64,000 nucleotides of DNA from Acestrorhynchus altus (taxonomy: Eukaryota; Chordata; Actinopteri; Characiformes; Acestrorhynchidae): assembly GCA_034509495.1 (NCBI GenBank), contig CM067524.1:15786092-15850091 (forward strand). The letters run 5' to 3'. Below are positions 1-12,481 of the stretch, one piece after another. The first letter of the stretch is position 1. Each line of letters starts with the position of its first letter. The notes under the pieces were generated by a model. It saw only the letters and a program-made list of their open reading frames with translations. It did not search any database and was not told where the DNA came from. The position numbers and the translations under genes are program-made.

Positions 1-1369
1 GCTGGAGCACATGACAGGAAACTGTTCGATGATGACTCTGTGTAAGACATTCATGTGACAAGAAACAGGAAAGCGTGGTTGCAGACCCACAATAGTGTTG
101 CATGTGTGCACACAGAGTTTCGTTGGATATACTTATATATCAAAAGATGTAATAAATGTTCATTTCCAGCAAACAAATTTTTCAGTTTTACATTATGAAT
201 AACAAAAATACAAATGACAAAAATTGGTTCACACACTCGCATTTGCAAAGACTGTGTGGCTGAGATCAGTAGTTTCATTATAACTTTAGGGTCTTGTGAC
301 CAGTAGAGGAAACTGAGGTGAGGTGACGAAAAAGATGAAGATTCTCACAGCTGACAAAGACACTGCTGTTTCAGCTCTATTATTTTATTAAGATACTTCT
401 CAAGAGAGAATGATTCATCAAATTTTAAACCATATCAAAGTGAAAACTGCAGCATTTCTATCCTAATCTGCCATATCTGGAGTGTATGGTATAGTGTCAC
501 AATGAGAGCTAACCAGGCTTAAGTTCAGCCATCCTAACTGTTATAAGTAAGCCTCCCCAGAGAAACATTAAGGGGCATCCATATCTGTCAAATAAATTGA
601 TTAATATGAATTTTTTTATGCATAAAAAAATGTACAACAGTATTTGGACATTATGTCAACTCTAAAGTGTGCCACAGTATTAAGCAGCAAGTGAACAGTC
701 AGCTCTAGAAGTTATTGTGGTGGAAGCTGGAAAACAGGCAAGCTTAAGTATCTGATTGACATGCAGAGGGGCCAAATATGATGTTAAGACTTGTGGAGGT
801 TTCCTGGCATGTAGCATAGCAGTCAGTGTTTACCACAATTAGTCTAGAGAATGATGGTCAGTGACCACTGAATGAGTCATGGGTGAGAACCTGATGCTTA
901 TGGAGGCCCCACCCCCCAACTTACAGGACTTATAGGATCTGCTGCTAATATCTTGATGCCATATACCACATGACATCTTCGGGGATTTTATGGAATACAT
1001 GTCTCCACTAATGTTGGTGACACAAGGGGGCACTACAAAATATTATACACTTCAAAATGAGGGTAGAATTCTTCAGTTAAAAAAACATTCTATATAGAGT
1101 CATGAACACTCAAAGAACCCTTTACATGAATAAAGAGTTTTGTAGCAAGCATCCTTCTTGATGCTATATAGAACTTTCTGAAGCATATTCTCCATAAATC
1201 AGAAGAATACTTTCATTATGCCAATAACCCTTTAATCATGCATATGGTGTTCATAGTTCTATATACTACCATTTTCTTTACTGAAGAACTCTCAAAGAGC
1301 CATAATTTTTAAGTTGGTGGCAGGTGGTTTGCAAGATTTGGCTGATCAGTGTATAGTGCAATATAAACC
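1..1369. other. Intergenic DNA, no gene recognised
   Basis: I see no coding exon here. Reading frames are short and without recognisable motifs. Around 1085-1305 there is a stretch with repeated 'aagaaccctt' and 'aactctcaaagagcc' motifs, which resembles a decayed short non-autonomous transposon (MITE), but its ends are not clear enough to delimit it. Confidence 0.4.
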
Positions 1370-3860
1370 AGCCATTAGGGGTGTATTTTGTGCATTTCTG
1401 ATGCCGGTCCAAAGCCCAGATAAATGGTGAGGGTTGCATCAGGAAGGGCATCCGGCATAAAACTTGTGACATGATGGAGAGAAGGAAGGTAGATATTCTG
1501 TGTGTTCAGGAGACCAGATGGAAAGGAAGCAAGGCCAGGAACATTGGAGGTGGATTCAAACTGTTCCATCATGGTGTAGATAGGAAGAGAAATGGAGTGG
1601 GGATAATCCTAAAGGAACAAATTGTGAAAAGTGCTCTGGATGTACAGACAGTGTCAGAAAGGATCATGAGCTTGAAGTTGATGGTGTAATTTTGAATGTT
1701 GTCTGTTCAAATGCACAACAGGTTGGTTGTCAGTTAGAGGAGAAAGAGGAATTTTGCAGTATGATGGATGAAGTGGTAGAATCCATGTCAATGGACATGT
1801 TGGTGAAGGGAACAGAAGGGATGAAGAGGTGCTGGGTATGTATGGTGTAAAAGACAGAAATGCAGAAGGTCAGATGGTTGTAGATTTGGCAAAGAGAATG
1901 GAAATGGCTGTGGTGAACACGTTTTCAGAAGAGTAAAGAATACAGGGTGACATACAAGAGTGGAGGGAGGTGCACACAGGTGGATTATATCCTTAGCAAG
2001 AGATGCCCCCTAAAAGAGATTGGAGATTGTAAAGTGGTGCCAGGGGAAAGTGTAGGAAGGCAGCATAGGGTGTTTGTCTGTAAAATGTGATTAGAAACAA
2101 AGTGGAAGAGAGTGAAGACAGATCCAAAGATTAGCTGGTGGAAGCTGAAGGAGGACGATGGTTGCAGGCAGTTCAGGGAAAAATTACAACAGGCCCTTGG
2201 GGCAGTGAGGAGCTACCTGATGACTGGGAAAGTACAGCAAAGGTGGTGAGGGAAACTGGCAAGAATGTGTTGGGTGTTTCGTCTGGTCAGAGGACAGAAG
2301 ACATTGTTGAGTAGATTGAAGGAGTACTTTGAAGAACTAATAAATGAGGAAAATGAGAGAGGATGAAAATGTGGGGAGAGATAGTGTACCAAGAGCCCTT
2401 CGAGCTTCAAGTACAGCACCACCATCCCTCAAAATGCAAGGAAAACATGCATCCAGACTCTTTTCTGTTTTGGCACCAAAATGGTGGAATGAACTTCCCC
2501 CTGGGGGTCCCTCACTGTCTTCAAACGCAGACCGGAGACTCATCTGTTTCAGGAGCATTTAACTCAATAAAGACATTTGTGTTCAACAGGATCTAAGGGT
2601 GGGGAATCTCTAGATTCTAGCCTTGTCTACAAGCTAAGGATATTCTGAGTGAACAGCAAAGCATAAATGCCATAAATGTAAATGTAAATGTTCAGGAAGT
2701 GCAGAGAATTAGTAAGGTGGACGTGAGGGCAGCTTTAAAAAGGTGAAGTACCGAAGATGAAATACCTGTGGCGGTATGGAGATGTATAGGAGAGAAGGCA
2801 GTGTACTTTTTGACCAGGTTGTTTAACAAGATCAAACAAAAATGGAGAGTGAGAGGATGCCTGATGAGTGGAGAAGCAGTGTACTAGTCCGCATTTTTAA
2901 GAACAAGGGTGATGTGCAGAGCTGCAGTAACTACAGAGGTATAAAGTTGATGAGCCACACCATGAAGGTATGGGAAAGAGTTGTTGAATCAAGGCTAAGG
3001 TGAGAGGTTCTGATCAGTGAGCAGCAGTTTGGTTACATGCCCAGAAACAGTACCACAGATGCAATTTTTGCATTGAGAGTGTTCGTAGAGAAGTACAGAG
3101 AAGGTCAGAAGGAGCTACATTGTGTCTTTTAAGATTTAGAGAAGGCATATGATAGGGTGCCAGGAGAGGAACTGTGGTACTGTATGAGGAAGTCAGGAAT
3201 GGCTGAAAGGTATGTGAGGGTGGTGCAGAACATGTATGAGGATAGTGAGACAGAGGTGAGGTGTGCAGTTAGAGTGACAAATGATACGAAAGCATGTGGA
3301 AAAGGTGAGGATGCAAGGAGTAAAGGTCTATGACTTCAAATATCTTGGGTCAACCAGAGCTATGGACAGTACAGAAAAGAGGTGAAGAGGGTGCAGGCAG
3401 AATGGAATGGGTGGAGATGTGTGTCAGGGCTGATGTGTGACAGAAGGATAGCAGCAAGAGTGAAAGGGAAGGTTTACAAGACAGTAGTGAGACCTGCTAT
3501 GATGTATGGTTTGGAGACTGTGGCTCTGTGTAAAAGACAGGAGGCTGAGCTGGAGGTGGTGGAGATGAAAATGCAAAGATTTTCTCTGTGAGTGACAAGG
3601 ATGGACAAGATATGCTAGAAATGAGCAGATCAGAGGGACAGTGAAGGTGGAGCAGTTTGGAGATAAAACTAGAGAGGCCAGGTTGAGATGGTTTGGACAT
3701 GTGTTGAGGAGGAATAGTGGATATATTGGACAAAGAATGTTGGAGATGGAGCTGCCGAGCAGAAGAAGAGGAAAACCTCAGAAGATTTATGGATGTAGTG
3801 AAGGTGAACATGGAGATTATTGGTGTAACAGTAGAGGAGGCAGGGGATAGGGCAAGATGG
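1370..3860 (+). mobile_element. Degenerate RTE-type LINE (endonuclease plus reverse transcriptase remnants)
   Basis: This is a broken non-LTR retrotransposon in sense orientation. At 1471-1690 the translation contains DILCVQETRWKGSK and RKRNGVGIILKE, the apurinic endonuclease signature of RTE-like LINEs common in fish. Reverse-transcriptase pieces follow at about 2870-3300, with frames broken by stops and indels. The C-terminal conserved block LRWFGHVLRR is at 3641-3850. The preceding 100 bp, with 'aagcccagataaatgg' and 'aggaagggcatccggc', match the usual 5' portion of this family. A second LINE 3' end is nested inside at about 2388-2695. Many stops make it inactive. It lies just downstream of the 3' end of the NACHT-WD gene. 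Confidence 0.8.
2388..2695 (+). mobile_element. Nested LINE 3' end (L2/Rex-like) with TAAATG tail
   Basis: This 300-bp block interrupts the older RTE element. It encodes SRLFSVLAPKWWNELP, the typical C-terminal piece of an L2/Rex-type reverse transcriptase, followed by a short 3' UTR and a tail of 'cataaatgtaaatgtaaatg'. RTE-like sequence is present on both sides, so this insertion came later. The same tail motif is seen in reverse complement at 16796 and 39597, and a version ends the SINE at 59440-59635. Confidence 0.65.
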
Positions 3861-4147
3861 AGGCAGTAAAGTAGTTTAAATTACTTTACACTACTGCTAC
3901 AGTTTCCATGTTTGATAAATCAACTTTGACAGACACAGAAAACTGAATACATTACATAACCCAGAATCATAACTACAGTCATTACAATCCCATACTTCAA
4001 CCATTTCATCATGCACTTCAGCAGCTGCTCAGTGGCTTCTATTAGCTGTTAATTTTAAGTCAAGAGGTTTAAAGAACAGGAAACACAAATGTATAGTACA
4101 ATACAAAGATACAAGATAAACATTTGATTGAGAATATACTAGAACAG

Positions 4148-7100
4148 TTATTTAACCCTATTCATCTCTGGTTCCTCCTCTTCCTCGCTGCTGCTGGACT
4201 CTCCAAACACTTGTCCCTGGTTTTTGTCTCTGCTTGCTGTAATGACCCCCTGTTTGCTGAGCGTCATTGTGATTAGGGTGGGGGTGTCGCTGAAGCCCAG
4301 GAGAAGAGTGCAGTTCTCATCACCCAGTACAGACATACACTGGATTCTGGAGTCTGGAGTAAAGACGGAGAGGACTGTTCCTGCATCCAGGTCCCACACA
4401 CTCAGCTCATCTGTAAAAGTAGTCATAATAATTCATTAATTGTTTTGTATTTTACAATTGTCCATTTAACACTGAAGCCTGAAAACACTAACAATCTAAA
4501 GCAAAGTACTATAATTAATTTTGAGAATTTACAATGCTAATCCCTTTCTCCCACACCTGTACCAACTTGTTCATTTTTATTTTTGTTCAAAATCAGTAAA
4601 TATCTCCTCACAGTCCAGTAGTTAAAGTTTGGGCCAGACAACACAAAACTAAAACCAGTCAGCAAGGAGTGGTGTTCATTATTGTGCACAGGACAGTGGA
4701 AAGGGGAGGGGACACTGCTGAACATTGTCAAGAAGAAGAGAAAGTCTGATAAACGTTTTCAGATTAGGTCAAGGCAAGGTGCTTTGAAAATGATCAATGA
4801 GCTCTATTTTATTGGTTGGACAATAAAAGTAGACAGGTAGCATAGCCTAGTCTAGCACTGTAACAGGAGAACATTTTTTTTATAATTATTCCTGAGTCTT
4901 ACTGTCTAGCATTGCTATTCACCCAGCCTTGTATGTAGTTAGCTAGCTGAAGAGTTTGTAGACAATGTGCGGTGTTAGCTAGAATACACTTGTCTAGCAC
5001 CCAGTCAGCCATTCTCCATTCTCCGACGGGAATGTGGTCCATCAGCTTCCCACATGGAAAGCTGTAGCAGTGCTAGCTCAACTCCAACCTTTACTGGTCT
5101 AACATTACTTTTTAGCCTTTTTACTCTCACTTCCATATTCTGCTGAAATAGTGGTTGCTTTTGCCAGTGGACAGACTATAATGTTAACTGTTAGGGTGAA
5201 AGCATAATGACTCATCACTATTTTGAAATTGGGCTAAAGAGTGAACGAAGACTAGAGTGAATGTCATTAGCAAGAATAAAGCAGTGGATCAATAAATGTA
5301 TTGCTTGTGATATTGCATATTATATTAATGCAGCTGAAGCCAAAGGCACTGTCTGCTGCTGTGGAATCTCAGTGTGTGTGGTTTTGCTATGTATGTCCAT
5401 ATTTTTTCTTGATAGTCACTGACACCCCCTTCAAGGAAATGCCAAAACTATGGCCTTTTAAACCTTGTAAACCAAGCTGGATATCTGGATTTTTTAGAGG
5501 ACAGTTTGTGGTACATATCTGTACATGCATTCCAGAAAAGAAAATGTGATAGAAGTGAAAGAGAAACCAACTGGAATTTACCATAGGCAAATATTTCACA
5601 CATTTCTATTATAAGTGTGAATGATGTCTTTTCTAACTAAACATGAATGAAAACATGATAATCAGCACCATGACACAAACATGGCAGATGGACATTAGCT
5701 TAAAATAACTGGAGTACTCTCCTTTAATATCAGTTTCAAGGTTATATATTCTTGATTGGCTAAGACAGATGTCAGCAAAAAAAAAAACAACAACAACAAC
5801 AAAAAAACCCACGAACAAACATGCCACAGAGTCCAAAGTAGAGAGATCATTAAACAAACATGCACAACAGTAATAGCCCAGATAAAGTCTTTATTACATA
5901 GGCCTAAAGTCACTCAGACAGGTGTGCCTGATAATACCTGCTAGCAGAATGGCCTTGGTTCCTCCCTCAGTAACATAAAGCTGGCTGGACACATCCAGCT
6001 TCAGGCCCCTGTATCCAGAAATGGTTTTGTGCTTTCTCCTAAATGGCTCCCACACTTTTATTCTGAGGAACAGAAAATAACCATCACAGATCAAAACTAT
6101 GGGCTGATTTTAGCTTTAGAAATCAGTGATACATGAGAAGCATTTTACTATAAACTATACTCTCTAGAACATACAGAACAAACATCTAGAAAATACAGAT
6201 AGTTCTTCATATTTGTGGTTAATGTGATTAGACAAGTAATAGGTATAATGTCACCATTTATCCTGTAAGGGGTGATGAAGCGTCACACACAGTCATTCTG
6301 CAGTGTGTTACTGTGCAATAAATAATGTATTTAATCTAAACACTGTGGTAAACTGCAGCACTCACATACTTGTTGCATTTCACAATGCCAAAGGTGATTC
6401 TGCTGGCATCATTTGTGATGGCCACACAACAAATTCCAGGCTCATTTTTCAGTCTCTTTTGTATCTGTAGAAACAAAACACACAATCATATGAAAAATAC
6501 TGTATAAAATCATGTACCTTATTAATGTCACTGTCATTAAAGAAACTTGTAATGTATTCAAAAGCTGCCATTTATACTCTATGAACAGTGTAAAGTTTTC
6601 TTTTAACAGTTCTTTTTTTTTTCCTTTTCCCAGAGTGTTTTTATTTTAGAGATACATTCTTTCTTTCTTTAATTAAAGCTGTGGAAAAACATTTGTGTAT
6701 CCTCTATAGTGTAGATACAGTACCATTCACATATAAAACAGCAGATGTGGTAGTACTGTATACATTTTATATAAACTAGATTTATGTAGATAGAATTAGT
6801 TTTTCTAATTCTATATTGATAGAATTAGAATTAGTTGATTATCACCAGTGTATACATATTATTTTAGTCCTGATCTGAATTCGTAAGTCATTTCAGTCAA
6901 TCAGTCACCAGTCAAAAAAGAGTCATAAAAATTATCCCAGGTTTTAACCCCATGTGAAAAGTGATACATTTTTTTCCAGTGCAACTGCATTATATATAAA
7001 TTGATTCCTATTTCATCTGTCAATCTGAGTCAGATGTTACACTGAAGCATACAGCTTCATTTCCTGAAAACAGAATATGGCTGATCTTTATTAAAGTTCA

Positions 7101-10100
7101 AACACCAACAAGTCCTTCAGGAACATGAAACCACCTACATATTCATTTAAATTTACATTCTGAAATATTATTGGATATGTCCTCTAAAAAAACTAATTCC
7201 AACTGTTAGCCTACCCTGCCATGCTGGAGGTCCCACAGAGTGAGATAAGGAGACCGCTGTGCTTCACTGTAGTTAGAGATGACAAGGTGTCCTCCTGTGT
7301 GTGTGAGAGCTGCAGTACGGAGGCTGAGAAGGGACCAGCGATCTTCAAGTGTGTGCAGGTGCTCCTGGGAAACTACACTAAAGACATTTAGATGACGTGC
7401 AAAGTAGGAGCATACTACCACCTGAACAAGACAGAGAAAGTGATGGAGAGAAAGTATGAAGAGACAAATAAAAAGAAGCCATGCGTAATAAAAAGATAAA
7501 CAGTTGACTAATGTAGTTGAAGATACATGGCCCTAAATTTTTTTATACCGTATAGAAGTCTATGATTAAAAGTCAAAACATCCCACTCCTTAACTACTGT
7601 ATGTATTTGTATGTTGGATCTCATCATTTAAATTCAATATTTTTTATTAGTTATGGAATAACAATAATAATTCCAGAATTCATTGGTTTAGCAAAACAGA
7701 GTTCAATATGCTTTCGGCTTTCTACTCACTTGTGCATTTTTACCATATTTGACAGATTTTTCTAACACTCATTCACTCTGTTAGTTAACATAACACTCAG
7801 TCTCATGATTTATGACTAGGCAGCTGTATGTTTAAGTCACAAAATTCACTCCTACATTATTTAATCTCCCTAAATCATTTTCAAGCTTCTAAAAAAAGTG
7901 AGAGCTACTTAAATTTGGAGCCACTCTCCAAATCTAATTTCAAAGCAATAGTTTGAATTCATAGTAAAAATATAATACTAGTTTTCCTCACAATGTTTCT
8001 GTATGCTTGTTCAATAAATATTTTAAATATATTTATATTTAATAATTTTATCACACTAATAACAGCTGCTGTATTTTAGTTAATAGTTAATCTTGCCTAT
8101 GAGGCAAGTTGTAATGTTTGCAGTCGTTACTTTCACCTGAACAGTTCTTAAAGTGAACGTTTACATTATTTATTCACCATGAAAAAGCAGAAAAGGTGTG
8201 GGTTAGCAGTGTAATTACAAGACTTAACAAGAAGACTTGCAGTTTCAATTAAGGTTTTGAAGGGCTTCTGTATTGTTACCTTTTCATCTCCACTGAGGAG
8301 GTACTGGTCTATTGAGTTATGTTTCTCTCTCTTTAAGCAACGCAGCTCCTCTTTCTCTCTCAGCTCCTCAACTTTCTGCCTCCTTTTCCTGGCTGTGTGG
8401 CTCTCCGTGCGCCAGTCCCATGGCATCATCAGACCTGTAGAAGCACACACCTGCAATGTCCACTTAAAAAGGATTTATGATTCAGCTGTGTCAGGACACA
8501 ACTGCTTTCTTTATAGCAGGATTACATGATATTTCTTACTCCTAGGCTCTCCTTACGATCAGGAAATGGACAACTTTGCAACATTGCTTTGAGACAGTCC
8601 TAAGGAAAACATGCATGTTACAAGCTCAAAGATACAATGCTATTATGTGAAAGTGGAACAAGCATGTATACTAACAATAATATAATAAATAATAAAATAA
8701 TATTAGTATTTAACACAAATATGACTCAGTGGTATACTAGTTTTGCAAGCACTGTCATGCTCCCTTCATTGCAGGGTCTAAAACTGATACTTTCCCTTTT
8801 TCTGGTTGGTGGAGTGTCACAATTTTGAGATAAGAAATTTGTGGGTTTGGATATTAGTGGTGCACAAGAGGTATGAGGCTAAATTACTATAGTAGTGACA
8901 ACCAATTAGTGTGAATTAACTGCATGCCTTTATCATCGCACTCAAAATGCATTGTTAGGTCCTCCCTATTAGACTTAAGTCATTTCTGACACTGCATGAT
9001 ATACTTATATCAACCACATATAAACAACCACAACAAGTATTGAAGTTTGTCTGTGCATTTGTCTATTTTTGCATATATTTTAGGACGGAACTCAAACTGA
9101 AAATGCACAGTGTCGGGAATCCAGTTTTATTCCAGCAAGTCTGTAAGATGGCTTGTGACTGCTGATAAGCAATTTTCTGGACATGGTAATTAGTCAGCAC
9201 CTTTTCGCCCTTCAGTGAGCACAGTGTGGGACTCTGTGGCGGAGCTGGTCAGCAGACTTTCTTTGTGGTATGTTTTAATGCGTCCTTTAATGTAGCCAGA
9301 GTCCAAATCCCACACTATCAGATGGTCACTATAATCAAACATACAGACATTACAAACACATTGATATATATATAGCATATACCATAGTCACATGTTAAGC
9401 ACTTAAACTCCACATAATAATATACCAAACCATGCAAAGTATTTGCAGGATTAACACCCAAGTAGGTTTAAGAGGAAAATTTAATCATGCATCAATAATA
9501 ATATACATTCTGAGGTACTGCGAGGAGTACTTTTAGTCTTTGGATGTTCTGACTACGAAAGTAGGATCAACAGATTCTGACCGGTTCTCGGATAGGCCAA
9601 GCACCAGCTCCCCCCTCAGGAGCCGGTAGTCCTGCTGGGGGCAGGGAACAATGAAGAGACCTGACTGCCTCTTAATGTAGCTCCTGGTCAGAAGATCATA
9701 CACCAGCAGTGTCTACATTATACCACAAAGGAAAAAGCATATATTAATATGTAAGCCTAATGTAAGCATAAGTTCAGTTCACATGCATTTTTATGTTAAT
9801 TTAGCTTCATAACAGTATGAAACAAATGTTTAAATCAAATGTGTATTATATCTAATAATTATTACTATCATTTATATAGTGTACAAATGGCTCTGGATAG
9901 ATATACATTTTATATTTGTTTATCATTTTATAATTTCTTACTTTTGCCAGAAAAGTTATAATATAGAAACATACTTTCATGTCTTATTTATGTGTATCTA
10001 CAATGTTTGTGAAAGTATTCGAATATTGCAACATTTCATTTAGAGAACACATGTACAACTTTTGACATTTTATTTTATTTTTTATTGAAAAACAAACAAG

Positions 10101-10889
10101 AAATAAGACAATGTTTTTGAATGGCCTAGTCCAAGCCCAGACTTTAATCCAATTTACACATTTCCCTTTAAACCACTCAAGTTTTGCTTTAGCAGTATGG
10201 TTTGTGTCATTGTCATGTTGAAAGGTGAATCTCCGTTCCAGGCTCAAATCACTGACAGAACGAAACATGTTTTGCTGAAAAACATCCCACAGCATGATGC
10301 TGCCACCACAATGTTTCACTGTGGGGATGGTGTTCATGGGGTGATGTGATTTTGTGCCATACATAGCGTTTTCCTTGGCCATCTGACCAGAGCACCTTCC
10401 TCTATATATTTGGGGAGTCTCCCACATGCCCTTCTGCAAACTCAAAAAAAGATACTCCAGTCTCTGCCTGGGAACTCTACAGCTTCTTCAAGGTTACCTT
10501 TAGTCTCTGTGCTGCCTCTCTGATTAATGCCTCGTCTGAGAGTTTAAGTGGGTGACTCTCTCTTGGCAGGTTTGTTGTGGTACCATGTTATTTCCATTTG
10601 ATAATGAAGGATTTGATGGTGCTCCAGGGAATCATCAGAGATTATCTCCTTGGTCTTCATGGTGTTGTTTTGGTTAGTGGTACCTCTTGCTTAATGGTGT
10701 TGCAGCCTCTGGGGCCTTTCAGAAAAGGTGTATATACTGACAGATCATACACAGACTGACTTAATTTCATTAAATGTGACTTCTGAAGGTAATTGGTTGC
10801 ACCAGAACTATTTAGGGGCATCAAAGCAAAGGGGGTGAATGCATATGCACATGCACAATTTTAATTATTTTTTTTTTATTTCCAAAAAT

Positions 10890-10961
<72 letters not shown>

Positions 10962-12418
10962 TTATTTTATCATCTTACTTCACCAACTTAAGAGTATTTT
11001 GTGCAGATGCATCAGATACAATTCCAAAAAACAAGCTGGATACTTTTGCAGGGCACTGTAAGTGGTTATTGACAACATGAAGAGCATAGAGCAGGGGTAG
11101 GCATTCCTGCATATTTTTGCTGACTACCTTTCTCTAACAGACCTAATAATCTGGCAATTAACAGGTGAGATTAATCAGGTGTGCTTGAGCCCCCCAGGAT
11201 TGTCTCCCACAGTCATATAGTACACTGCATATGACATGACAGAGTTTCTGTGTCATTTTGGACAACTGTACCTGGTACACTGGAGTGGGTGTATCAGTAA
11301 AGGTGGCCATGCCTCGGTCAGTCAGAATGTACAGTTTGAGGTCTTGAGCCAAAACCACATCAGAGCTGGAGAACAAGCCGTGCTCCACCCGAACTGGCCG
11401 TCCCCTGAAGCGTGCTCGGCTTATGTTCCACACCCGCACTGCACCAGGACGTATTCCACGGCACACCACATAGCTGTTAATGGTAAAACAATATATTCAT
11501 TATATTTAAAAAAAATATTTAGCTGCTCTATGTGACTTGTGAACACAAAATACTTAGTCTCCCAGTAGGAATTTAGAACTGCCTCAGTCACATCTTTATT
11601 TTTGATTGATCTGAAAATGCCAACCAGTCCTGGTGTCAAAATGTCATAATGAATGGACCAAAACAAAGGCTTCAAATAAATAAATAAATACAGTGGGGAA
11701 AATAAGTATATGATACACTGCCGATTTTGCAAGTTTTCCCCACATACAAACAATGGAGAGGTCTATCATTTTTATTGTAGGTATACCAACTGTGTATGAT
11801 TTTTAAATAACTATTTAGCATTATATTGCATGAAATAAGTATTTGAAACAATAGGTACAGAAACCTTTGCTTGCAATTACTGAGGTCAGATGTTTCCTGT
11901 AGTTCTTGACCAAGTTTGGCCCAATCCTCCATACAGATCTTCTCAAGATCTTTCAGGTTTTCTGGGATGTCATTGGGTTTCAGCTCCCTCTAAAGATTTT
12001 CTATTGGGTTCAGGTCTGGAGACTGTGTTTCTTCCATTTTCTAATAATTGTGCCAAGAGTTGTTGCCTTCTGACCAAGCTGCTTGCTAATTGTCCTGTAG
12101 CCCATCCCAGCCATGTGCAGGTCTACAATTTTGTCCGTAGTGTCCTTAGAGAACTCTTTAGTCTTAGTCATGCTGGAGAGGTTGGAGAAGGATTGAGTGT
12201 GTGGACAGGTGTCTTTCATACATGTAACAAGTTCAAACAGGTGCAACTAATACAAGTAATGAGTTCAGAGTAGGAGACCTTAAATAAAACAGGTCTGTGA
12301 TATCCAGAAATTTTGCTGGTTGGTAGGTGATCAAATACTTATTTCATGCACTAAACTGCAAATTAATTATTTAAAAATCATACAATGTGATTTTCTGGAT
12401 TTTTTCAGATACTGTTAC

Positions 12419-12481
<63 letters not shown>

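Noticed and set aside
839..1033. Short minus-strand frame as a gene
   Set aside because: No domain, no splice signals and no similarity I recognise. The length is expected by chance.
9984..10445. A 153-codon minus-strand frame as a host gene
   Set aside because: Its middle matches Tc1 transposase (HCGGSIMLW) and it lies between transposon termini. Its ends are random intron sequence.
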